Shown one piece after another: positions 1 to 6,607 of a stretch of 64,000 bases of DNA. Every line of letters starts with the position of its first letter. Position 1 is the stretch's first letter. The stretch comes from Dyella sp. ASV21 (GTDB lineage Bacteria; Pseudomonadota; Gammaproteobacteria; Xanthomonadales; Rhodanobacteraceae), in NCBI RefSeq assembly GCF_016428975.1, contig NZ_JAELTT010000022.1, positions 1 to 64,000 on the forward strand, written 5' to 3'. The notes under the pieces are model-generated. The model was not told where the DNA came from, did no database searches, and worked only from the letters and a program-made list of their open reading frames with translations. The translations under genes and the position numbers were made by a program.

Positions 1-60
1 GACAACGGCTTGGCGGTGCTGGTCGAGAACATCGAGTTCGGCGACTGGAGCAAGGGCTGA
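1..60 (+). CDS. N: Major capsid protein, C-terminal end only (P2 gpN-like)
   Basis: Only the last 19 codons are in the window. They read through to a TGA at 58-60 and end in a VENIEFGDW segment. The call rests on position: in P2-type phages the gene directly before the small terminase M is the major capsid gene N, and the next start codon follows two bases after this stop. The sequence alone is too short to prove identity. Confidence 0.5.
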   Translation, partial: DNGLAVLVENIEFGDWSKG

Positions 61-62
61 TC

Positions 63-770
63 ATGCTCAGTCCCGCACAAGCACATTTGATGCGCGTGCA
101 GGCCGAAACGGCGACCGCCCAGGCGGCGCCGGGCGCGGAGGTGGATACGTCCACCTCCCGCGCTCACGCCATGATGCGCGCGAAGCTGGATACCGACCGT
201 CGCCGTCTCAAGATGGTGCAGTCGGTGGAGCGCAAGATTGACGTCAAGCGCGAAGTGCTTCCCGCCTATGAAGACTACGTGGCCGGCGTGATCGGCAGCG
301 GCCAGGGTGTCCAGGATGAAGTGCTTGGCTACGTCCTCACCTGGCGCATCGACGTGGGCGACTATGCAGGCGCCCTGGACGTGGCGCGCTACGTCCTGGA
401 GCACAACCTTTCGCTCCCGGATCGCTTCCAGCGCACGCCGGCGACGCTGATCGCGGAAGAACCTGCCGGCCAAGCGTTGAAGGCCTACGACGCCAAAAAG
501 CCGTTCGACGTGGACGTGCTGCACGCGATCCTGGAGCTGACGGAATCCCGCGACATGCCGGATGAAGTGCGCGCCAAGCTCCATATGGCCATGGGCCGCC
601 ACCTCAGCGAGAGCGAACCGCACCAAGCGCTGGAACACCTGCGCCGTGCCGTCGAGCTGCACGACAAGGTGGGAGCCAAGAAGGATATCGAGCGCCTGGA
701 GCGCGTCATCCGCAACACCCATGACGCCACGCCGGCGTCCAACGAACCGCCGCCCGACAGCGGCACCTGA
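63..770 (+). CDS. M: Terminase small (endonuclease) subunit, P2 gpM-like
   Basis: The 235-residue protein matches the P2 gpM family in length and layout. It has an N-terminal segment rich in Ala/Glu, a basic stretch (DTDRRRLKMVQSVERKI, about residues 45-61) and then a long helical body (YEDYVAGVIGSGQGVQDEVLGYVLTW). With gpP (outside the window) it would cut phage DNA at cos and package it into the prohead. It begins two bases after the capsid stop and precedes L, as in P2. The C-terminal 20 residues are Pro-rich and look poorly conserved. Confidence 0.88.
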   Translation: MLSPAQAHLMRVQAETATAQAAPGAEVDTSTSRAHAMMRAKLDTDRRRLKMVQSVERKIDVKREVLPAYEDYVAGVIGSGQGVQDEVLGYVLTWRIDVGDYAGALDVARYVLEHNLSLPDRFQRTPATLIAEEPAGQALKAYDAKKPFDVDVLHAILELTESRDMPDEVRAKLHMAMGRHLSESEPHQALEHLRRAVELHDKVGAKKDIERLERVIRNTHDATPASNEPPPDSGT

Positions 771-865
771 GCCACCCCCGGCGCCGCGGCGGCACGGGTG
801 GTGAGCGATGCCCAAGGGCATGCCGCGCCCCCCCGTCCACCGCCGCACTTATTTGAGATATCCCC

Positions 866-1342
866 ATGGGTTCCCTGATCGCCAACCAAGGCCAGACCAC
901 CACCCCGCCGGCGCAAGACGGCAAAGTCACCAACGACGGCTTTTGGCCGGACGTGGATCTTTCCATCCTGCGTGCCGCTACACGCCTGTCTGGCAACGTC
1001 ACCGCCGAGCGCCTCTACAGCGCCACGGTGGATGCCGTGCTCACCGTCAACGACCAGCTGCGCACCTACCGTGCGGCGCAGATCGGCCAGGGTTGGGAGA
1101 AGGCCGAAGACATTGGCGAGACGGTTGCCGGTGCGAGCGCTCTGGTGCATCGCTACCTGCGTGCCGTGTATTCCAGCGTGCAAGCCGACATGGCCGAGCG
1201 TTACCGCGACTGGGACAGCACCCGTGCGGGCGACTATCGCGGCCAGGGTGAGAGCGATGTGGCCGACGACTTCCGCCGCAACGCGCACTGGGCGGTGTCC
1301 GACATTCTCGGGCGCCCGCGCAACACGGTGGAGCTGCTCTAA
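866..1342 (+). CDS. L: Head completion/stabilisation protein, P2 gpL-like
   Basis: The 158-residue protein carries the gpL pattern: an N-terminal FWPDVDLSILRAATRLSGNVT segment, a central VLTVNDQL stretch, and a C-terminal FRRNAHWAVSDILGRPRNTVELL. In P2 this protein completes the DNA-filled head and forms the connector to the tail. A 95-base gap precedes it and holds no gene, only a small ATGCCC/GGGCAT hairpin. The start at 866 is preceded by a weak GAGATA. X follows immediately, its ATG touching the TAA. Confidence 0.88.
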   Translation: MGSLIANQGQTTTPPAQDGKVTNDGFWPDVDLSILRAATRLSGNVTAERLYSATVDAVLTVNDQLRTYRAAQIGQGWEKAEDIGETVAGASALVHRYLRAVYSSVQADMAERYRDWDSTRAGDYRGQGESDVADDFRRNAHWAVSDILGRPRNTVELL

Positions 1343-1558
1343 ATGCCTTTCCCTGTCCGCGCTCGCGAAGGTGACACGGTTGACGCCCTGTGTTGGCGGG
1401 AACTGGGCGCCACGGCGGGCGTGGTGGAAAAGGTGCTTGAACTCAACCGGGGCCTAGCAGCGCTTGGCCCCGTGCTTCCCGTGGGCACGCTGGTGATGCT
1501 CCCCGACCGGTCCACCGTGACCGCGCCCACGCTCCCCATCCTCCAGCTTTGGGACTGA
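1343..1558 (+). CDS. X: Tail protein X, P2 gpX-like (LysM-like fold)
   Basis: The 71-residue protein fits gpX, a small structural protein needed for P2 tail assembly. The segment REGDTVDALCWRELG with a later VLELNRGLAALGPVLPVGTLVMLP resembles a LysM-type fold, where a short motif is followed by a PxGTxVxLP turn. Its ATG follows the L stop directly (TAAATG), so the two are translationally coupled. Confidence 0.88.
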   Translation: MPFPVRAREGDTVDALCWRELGATAGVVEKVLELNRGLAALGPVLPVGTLVMLPDRSTVTAPTLPILQLWD

Positions 1559-1560
1559 CC

Positions 1561-1920
1561 ATGACGGAACCCGCCACCACCACCCTCGCCGGCTCGGCCG
1601 CCATCGTAGCGACGGCCACTACCACCGCCCTGCTACCGGGCGTGGATGGTAACGCACTCACCGGCGCCATCGCCGGCGGCGCCCTGTTCGTCACCATGTC
1701 GCGCGACCTGCCCCTCATCAAGCGCGCCATCTACCTGCTCATCAGCGTGGTGGTCGGCTACCTCGCCGCCCCGGAACTGATGCAGCGCTTTGGCCTTGTC
1801 AGCAGCGGCGTGGCGGCCTTTCTCGCAGCCAGCATCGCCATCACCGTGGCCACTCAGCTGATCGACCGTATTCGGTCGCTCAGTGACCTATCCACCTTGT
1901 TCACCAAGCGCGGAGCCTGA
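1561..1920 (+). CDS. Phage holin (three-segment membrane protein)
   Basis: The 119-residue protein has three likely membrane segments at about 32-46, 55-71 and 80-100, plus a short charged C-terminus (IDRIRSLSDLSTLFTKRGA). It sits between X and the endolysin, where P2 has its holin Y, so it most likely makes the membrane lesion that releases or activates the endolysin. The ATG at 1561 is two bases after the X stop. A slightly earlier start at 1549 would overlap X and is less likely. The family match is inferred from topology and place. Confidence 0.72.
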   Translation: MTEPATTTLAGSAAIVATATTTALLPGVDGNALTGAIAGGALFVTMSRDLPLIKRAIYLLISVVVGYLAAPELMQRFGLVSSGVAAFLAASIAITVATQLIDRIRSLSDLSTLFTKRGA

Positions 1921-1924
1921 CGCC

Positions 1925-2251
1925 ATGCTCACCTACCTCAACGAATCGACCACCTGGCCAAGCATCCAACTGGTGGCCTGCCTGCTGATCCTGTGGGATC
2001 TGCTCACCTTCCGCCGTGGCGCCTCACGCCACCGCCCTGCGATGGCCTGGCTTGCCTACGCCCTGTGCGTGGCCTGCGCCATGACCGTGGTGAAACTCCT
2101 GTGCGGTGTACGTCCGCCGCCGGGGCCACTGGAGGCCATGCTTACGGTGGCACTGTGCCTCGCTATCGGCACCCATCGCGGCGACCTGGCACACCTCCTG
2201 CGCACTGCGCGTGCCGTGATGCTGCGGTTGTGGTGGCGGGTCCGGCGATGA
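1925..2251 (+). CDS. Second lysis-cassette membrane protein (holin/antiholin type)
   Basis: The 108-residue protein has an N-terminal hydrophobic segment at about 13-28, a second at 40-60 and a third at 69-83, followed by a strongly basic tail (RLWWRVRR). Its TGA overlaps the endolysin ATG (ATGA at 2248-2251). The position matches P2-like phages that carry two holin-like proteins before the lysozyme. Which of the two is holin and which is antiholin cannot be told from sequence. Confidence 0.65.
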   Translation: MLTYLNESTTWPSIQLVACLLILWDLLTFRRGASRHRPAMAWLAYALCVACAMTVVKLLCGVRPPPGPLEAMLTVALCLAIGTHRGDLAHLLRTARAVMLRLWWRVRR

Positions 2252-2820
2252 TCGTGTTTCCCGAGCAACGCATCGACCAGCTCATCACCGACGAGATGCG
2301 CGCCGAAGGTTGGGATGCCTACACCAACGATCCCGACGATGCCGGCAAGGAAACGCGATGGGGCATCACCGTCGATACCGCCCGCGCGTACGGCTACACC
2401 GGACCCATGCGCGACCTACCCGAGGCCACGGCCCGCGCGATCTATCGCAAGCGATACGTGGACGCACCGCGTTTCGGGGACGTGTTCGCCATCGACCCGA
2501 GCGTGGGCGCCGAGCTGATCGATACCGGCATCAACATGGGCACAGCCGTGGCCGCCATGTTCCTGCAACGCTGGCTAAACGGTTTTAACGACACCGGAAG
2601 CCGCTACGGCGACCTCTACGTTGATGGGCAGATAGGCCCCGTCACGCTGGCCGCGCTGCGTGCGTTCATCCAGTGGCGCGGGCTCAAAGGTATCAACGTG
2701 CTCCTTTGTGGGCTCAAAGGTGTGAAGGCCACCCGCTACCTCGAAATCACCGAGTCAAAACGCTCCCAGCGCAAATTCCTTTACGGCTGGGTGCTCAACC
2801 GCGTGGTGACGTCCCCATGA
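2248..2820 (+). CDS. Endolysin: N-acetylmuramidase of the glycoside hydrolase 108 type
   Basis: The 190-residue protein opens with an EGWDAYTNDPDDAGKETRWGIT segment. This is the family signature, with Glu20 in the catalytic position, then ND-P and a GIT turn. A C-terminal part (about 100-190) contains VDGQIGPVTLAAL, typical of the peptidoglycan-binding half of this family. It would cleave the murein glycan for lysis. The protein has no signal peptide, so export should depend on the holin. It starts inside the upstream stop and its own stop overlaps the Rz start. Confidence 0.87.
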   Translation: MIVFPEQRIDQLITDEMRAEGWDAYTNDPDDAGKETRWGITVDTARAYGYTGPMRDLPEATARAIYRKRYVDAPRFGDVFAIDPSVGAELIDTGINMGTAVAAMFLQRWLNGFNDTGSRYGDLYVDGQIGPVTLAALRAFIQWRGLKGINVLLCGLKGVKATRYLEITESKRSQRKFLYGWVLNRVVTSP

Positions 2821-3314
2821 TTCGCTACCTGATCGCGTTCCTCGCCCTGTGCCTAGTGGCCGCATTGGCCGTCGCCGGCTGGCAGCACCATGCGCTGGCC
2901 AACGCCCATGCGGCACGCGACCGTGCCCAAGCAGAAGCCATCGCCAGCCAGTTTGAACTTTCCCTCTCGCGCATCGACCGCCAGGTGGAAACGCACTACC
3001 TGGAGCGCATCCAGATCGTGCACGACGCCATCAAGCCCATCGAAATCAAGGTGCCCGTCTATGTCTCGCCTACCACGGATCGTGCTTTCCCTCTCCCTGT
3101 TGGCTTTGTCCGCCTGCACGACGCCGCAGCGGATCTGTCCGACCTACCTACCCCCGGAACGATTGATGGCACCGCCTCCGCCGTTGAAGCGTCTACAGCC
3201 GCCGGCGTCGTCGTCAGCAACTACGGCACCTACCACGAGATCGCCGAGCAGCTGATCGCATTGCAGGCCTGGGTGCGCGAACGGTCGAAGTTGGAGTGCG
3301 GAGCACATGAATAA
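2817..3314 (+). CDS. Inner-membrane spanin, Rz-like
   Basis: The 165-residue protein has one N-terminal membrane segment (residues 4-20) followed by an alpha-helical, Ala/Gln/Arg-rich periplasmic region (about 22-70), the normal plan of an i-spanin. Partnered with the embedded Rz1 lipoprotein, it would fuse inner and outer membranes at the last step of lysis. The ATG overlaps the endolysin TGA. The C-terminus overlaps the gpR start. Confidence 0.8.
   Translation: MIRYLIAFLALCLVAALAVAGWQHHALANAHAARDRAQAEAIASQFELSLSRIDRQVETHYLERIQIVHDAIKPIEIKVPVYVSPTTDRAFPLPVGFVRLHDAAADLSDLPTPGTIDGTASAVEASTAAGVVVSNYGTYHEIAEQLIALQAWVRERSKLECGAHE
3061..3255 (+). CDS. Outer-membrane spanin lipoprotein, Rz1-like, embedded in Rz
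   Basis: A 64-residue protein is read from another frame wholly inside the Rz gene. It begins MSRLPRIVLSLSLLALSAC: two basic residues, a hydrophobic core and a lipobox LSAC with the lipidated Cys at residue 19. The mature part is Pro-rich (PTYLPPERLMAPPPPLKRL), the hallmark of Rz1. It would be anchored to the outer membrane and bind Rz across the periplasm. The start at 3061 was chosen because it gives a correct lipoprotein signal. Confidence 0.8.
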   Translation: MSRLPRIVLSLSLLALSACTTPQRICPTYLPPERLMAPPPPLKRLQPPASSSATTAPTTRSPSS

Positions 3315-3723
3315 ACCTGCGCGCCTGCGTGCCGCCATCATGGCCGCCCTGCCCGACCTGGCTACCAATCCCGAGCGCCTATCGATCTTCGTGGAAAAGG
3401 GCCGACTGATCGCCACCGGCGTACCCGGTGGCGGCTGGGATTACGCCTACACAGCGACGGTGTTGATCCAGGACTTCGCCGGGGACATGGACGATCTGGC
3501 CGGTGCGGTGATTGCGTGGCTACACGTCGAACAGCCCGACCTGCTATTGAGCGCCGACGAACGCGAGCGCGCCATTCGCTTCCAGTGCGACCTGATGGAC
3601 AACGAGCAGGCCGATATTGCCTTGGAAATCGATCTTACCGAGGCAGTGCGCGCAAACGCGGCGGGTGGCGGCTACGTGCACCCGCCGGCACCACCCAGTG
3701 ACCCCACGGCGGACTGGCTGTGA
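3307..3723 (+). CDS. R: Tail completion protein, P2 gpR-like
   Basis: The 138-residue protein shows the gpR pattern: an N-terminal LRAAIMAALPDLATNPERLSIFVEKGRL and a central YTATVLIQDFAGDMDDL. In P2, R and S finish the head-proximal end of the tail. The start overlaps the Rz end, and the stop overlaps the GTG start of S (GTGA). Confidence 0.87.
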   Translation: MNKPARLRAAIMAALPDLATNPERLSIFVEKGRLIATGVPGGGWDYAYTATVLIQDFAGDMDDLAGAVIAWLHVEQPDLLLSADERERAIRFQCDLMDNEQADIALEIDLTEAVRANAAGGGYVHPPAPPSDPTADWL

Positions 3724-4190
3724 GCGATGAATTGACCCAATTGGAAACGTGGGCGGCGCCGCTACTGGCCAAGCTCACGCCGGCGGCGCGGCGCTCCCTC
3801 GCCGGCGGCATTGCGCGCGAGCTGCGACGTGCGCAGCAGGACCGCATCGCGGCCCAGCAATCCCCCAATGGCAACCCCTTCCCGCCGCGCAAGGCATCGT
3901 CGCTTCGCAGTAAGCGCGGGTTGGTTCGCCGGCGCCAGGCGGCCATGTTCACCAAGCTGCGCACCGCGCGATGGCTAAAAGCCAAGGCAACGTCCGACCT
4001 CGTAGAGGTGGGGTTCTTCGGCCGCGTGGCGCGCCTGGCGCGCGTACACCAAGAAGGCGGCGAGGATCACGCATCGCCGAGCGGTCGCATGGTTCGCTAC
4101 CCGCAACGCCAGCTCCTGGGCTTCACCCCGGCCACCATCGACATGGTGCGCGTGCGCCTCCTAGAACACCTGGGACGCGGCGGGTTCTAA
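3720..4190 (+). CDS. S: Tail completion protein, P2 gpS-like
   Basis: The 156-residue protein is a phage virion morphogenesis (gpS) family member. It has the QDRIAAQQSPNGNPFPPRK segment and the C-terminal HQEGGEDHASPSGRMVRYPQR-LLGFT region typical of this family. It starts with GTG at 3720, coupled to the R stop. It acts with gpR at the tail-head joining end. Confidence 0.88.
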   Translation: MSDELTQLETWAAPLLAKLTPAARRSLAGGIARELRRAQQDRIAAQQSPNGNPFPPRKASSLRSKRGLVRRRQAAMFTKLRTARWLKAKATSDLVEVGFFGRVARLARVHQEGGEDHASPSGRMVRYPQRQLLGFTPATIDMVRVRLLEHLGRGGF

Positions 4191-4243
4191 AAGCACCTGT
4201 ACAGAACCGCCCATTGCTGCACAGGGGCATTGGCCTGCGCAGC

Positions 4244-4837
4244 ATGTCTGGCATGCAAGAAGACCCCTTCCACGCTATTTCCAACCTGCTGCGCATCGGC
4301 ACCATCGCCGAGATCGCCGGTAAGCGCGTGCGCGTGAAGGTTGGCGGGCTACTCACCAAACCACTGCCGTGGTTCGCCTCGCGAGCCGGCAAACATCGTG
4401 GCTGGAATCCGCCCAGTGTCGGCGAGCAAGTCATGGTGCTGTCGCCCAACGGCAACCTTGCCGCCGGCGTGGTCCTGCCGTCTATCTATTCCGATGCCAA
4501 CGACGTGCCCGAGGGCGCATCACCCGATAACGTGTTGCTGCTGTTTGGCGACGGCGCAGCGCTGCTCTATGACGCGGCCGCGCACGTCCTGAAAGCCACG
4601 CTGCCCGCCGGCGGCCGTATCGAGGTGAGCGCCCCGGGCGGGGCCGCCATCAACGGCAACGTCGATATCGACGGCACGTTGCATGTCACCCAGGCCGTCA
4701 CGACCGATCGAACGATTGATGCCAAGGGCACGATCACCAGCAATGATGACGTGAAAGCGGCCGGGATCAGCTTGGTGAAGCATCCCCACAAGGTCACTTC
4801 GGCACCTGGCATGACCAGCCCGGCGGTGGCGTCGTGA
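4244..4837 (+). CDS. V: Baseplate spike protein, P2 gpV-like
   Basis: The 197-residue protein has an N-terminal OB-fold part (IGTIAEIAGKRVRVKVGGLLT, then PPSVGEQVMVLSPNG). A beta-helix-like middle follows, with repeats of the type INGNVDIDGTLHVTQ. It ends in a C-terminal tip with HPHKV; an H-x-H near the tip binds iron in the P2 spike. This is the membrane-piercing needle of the contractile tail. The first 50 bases after S carry a CTGTACAG palindrome and no strong Shine-Dalgarno. An ATG at 4253 is an alternative start. Confidence 0.88.
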   Translation: MSGMQEDPFHAISNLLRIGTIAEIAGKRVRVKVGGLLTKPLPWFASRAGKHRGWNPPSVGEQVMVLSPNGNLAAGVVLPSIYSDANDVPEGASPDNVLLLFGDGAALLYDAAAHVLKATLPAGGRIEVSAPGGAAINGNVDIDGTLHVTQAVTTDRTIDAKGTITSNDDVKAAGISLVKHPHKVTSAPGMTSPAVAS

Positions 4838-5187
4838 GGGGCATGAACGCACAGACGGGTGCGCCGCTCGAAGGTCATGCCCATCTGACGCAATCCGTGG
4901 CCGACATTCTCGGTACGCCGCTGGGTACGCGCGTGATGCGCCGCGACTACGGTAGCCGCCTCACGGATCTGATCGACGCACCGGCCAACAACGCCACGCG
5001 CGTGCTGCTGTTCGCGGCCACGGCCACCGCGCTGATGCGCTGGGAACCGCGTATCACCCTCACTCGGGTGTCACTGTCGGCCGACGATGCCATGCAAGGC
5101 CGCTGGGTGCTCCACCTGGTCGGCACGCGCACCGACACGGGCGAGGCCATCTCGCTCTCCACGCCGTTGCCGAGTGTGAGCGCATGA
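4834..5187 (+). CDS. W: Baseplate wedge protein, P2 gpW / T4 gp25-like
   Basis: The 117-residue protein has the GPW/gp25 signature: LTQSVADILGTPLGTRVMRRDYGSRL near the N-terminus, then a lysozyme-like small domain ending in LHLVGTRTDTGE. It forms part of the wedge around the spike. It starts with GTG overlapping the V stop; the ATG at 4843 is possible but would sit only one or two bases after the GAGGGG sequence. Confidence 0.9.
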   Translation: MRGMNAQTGAPLEGHAHLTQSVADILGTPLGTRVMRRDYGSRLTDLIDAPANNATRVLLFAATATALMRWEPRITLTRVSLSADDAMQGRWVLHLVGTRTDTGEAISLSTPLPSVSA

Positions 5188-6068
5188 CGGACGCCATCCA
5201 GCTTGACCAGCTGCCACTGCCGGATGTGGTGGAAAACCTCGACTACGAGGCCATCCTCGCCATCGCGGAGGCCAAGATGCGCGAGAAGTGGCCGCCCTAC
5301 ACGGCCACCGTTGAATCGGACCCCATCCGCAAGGCCCTACAAGTGCTGGCTTACACCGTCATGGTGGAGCGGCAAAAGCGCAACGACGATGCCCGTGCGT
5401 GCTTCCTGGCCACGGCCCGTAAAAATGACCTGGACAACTGGGCCGCCAACCTTGGCGTACAGCGCCTGTTGATCTCCCCGGCCGTGCCCGAGAAGGGTAT
5501 CGATGCCGTGTGGGAGTCTGACGACGATTTGCGTTACCGCTGCCAGTTGGCGCCGACCGGCTACTCGACCGCCGGCCCGGCCGATGCCTACGAATTCCTG
5601 GCGCGCAGTGCGTCCGGCCAAGTGCAAGACGCGAAGGTCAGCAGCCCCTCACCAGGTACCGTCGTGGTGTCAATCATGGCCCGCACGGGCGACGGCACGC
5701 CGTCACCTGATCTGATCAAGATCGTGGCCGATTACATTACGGTCAAATCGCGCGCGCTGCTCACCGACCGCACCATCGTGCAGGCGGTCACTATTCGCCC
5801 GTTCACGGTCGGCGCGCGACTGCGGTTCTATGCCGGCCCCGACTCCGAGGTGGTGCTCGACAACGCACGCACGAACCTGGCGAAGTTCCTCGCCGAGTCG
5901 CGACGCATCGGCCGAAGCATCACTTTGGCGGGCCTGTACGCCGCGCTTAAGGTTCCCGGCGTGTATGACGTGGAAGACCTCACGCCGCCCACCACACTGG
6001 CCATCAGTGACACCGAGGCTGCGTACTGCACCGCCGTAGACATTCGTCCGGGTGGCGTCGGTGCGTAG
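5184..6068 (+). CDS. J: Baseplate protein J
   Basis: The 294-residue protein is a clear baseplate J family member. It has an N-terminal LPLPDVVENLDYEAI segment, DLDNWAANLGVQR (about residues 87-99), and a central YRCQLAPTGYSTAGPADAYEF where the family usually has a conserved S/TAG-Y motif. With W and I it makes the wedge of the baseplate. The ATG overlaps the W stop. Confidence 0.92.
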   Translation: MTDAIQLDQLPLPDVVENLDYEAILAIAEAKMREKWPPYTATVESDPIRKALQVLAYTVMVERQKRNDDARACFLATARKNDLDNWAANLGVQRLLISPAVPEKGIDAVWESDDDLRYRCQLAPTGYSTAGPADAYEFLARSASGQVQDAKVSSPSPGTVVVSIMARTGDGTPSPDLIKIVADYITVKSRALLTDRTIVQAVTIRPFTVGARLRFYAGPDSEVVLDNARTNLAKFLAESRRIGRSITLAGLYAALKVPGVYDVEDLTPPTTLAISDTEAAYCTAVDIRPGGVGA

Positions 6069-6606
6069 CCTCCTACCGCCCAATGCCACGCCGATGGAGC
6101 GCGCCTTTGCTGAGGTTGCAGCGGAGATGCTCGCCTTTGACGCACCGTTGGCCACGCTGGCCAACCCCGACAGCATCCCGGCGCCGTTCCTGCCATGGCT
6201 GGCGTGGTCCCTAGGCATTCGCAGCTGGAAACCCTACTGGTCCGAACAGGTAAAGCGTCTGCGCGTGCGTCACGCCATCCAGATTGCGCGCCGGCAAGGG
6301 ACGGCTCAGTCCGTGGAAGATGTGGTCGCGTCCTTTGGGGCCCATGCCGTGGTGCGCCCCTGGCACGCCCAGAACCCACCGGGACAGCCCTTCACCTTTC
6401 AGATCGACCTAGCCGTCACCGAGCAGGGCGACCAGGCCACCACGGCCATGTTTGTGGAAGACATCTTGAGCGAGGTTTCGCGCACCAAGTCCGCGCGCGA
6501 CCACTACACCTTCAACCTGGGCCTGGCCGGTCGCACCACCGTAGGCATCGTCGCTGCCGCGCGTGTACTGACGTACGTCCATCTCCAGTTCACGGAAACC
6601 AACTGA
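6061..6606 (+). CDS. I: Tail protein I (baseplate)
   Basis: The 181-residue protein is of the P2 gpI family: it opens with SLLPPNATPMERAFAEV, then FLPWLAWSLGIRSWKPYW and RLRVRHAIQIARRQGTAQSVEDVV. GTG at 6061 was chosen because it gives a family-like N-terminus. GTG at 6052 would add three residues. The gene overlaps the J end by a few bases and ends one base before the fibre start. Confidence 0.88.
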   Translation: MRSLLPPNATPMERAFAEVAAEMLAFDAPLATLANPDSIPAPFLPWLAWSLGIRSWKPYWSEQVKRLRVRHAIQIARRQGTAQSVEDVVASFGAHAVVRPWHAQNPPGQPFTFQIDLAVTEQGDQATTAMFVEDILSEVSRTKSARDHYTFNLGLAGRTTVGIVAAARVLTYVHLQFTETN

Positions 6607-6607
6607 C

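Noticed and set aside
4190-4243. Ogr-dependent late promoter before gene V
   Set aside because: I looked for TGT-N12-ACA upstream of V and FI and found only a CTGTACAG palindrome with wrong spacing. No support for a promoter.
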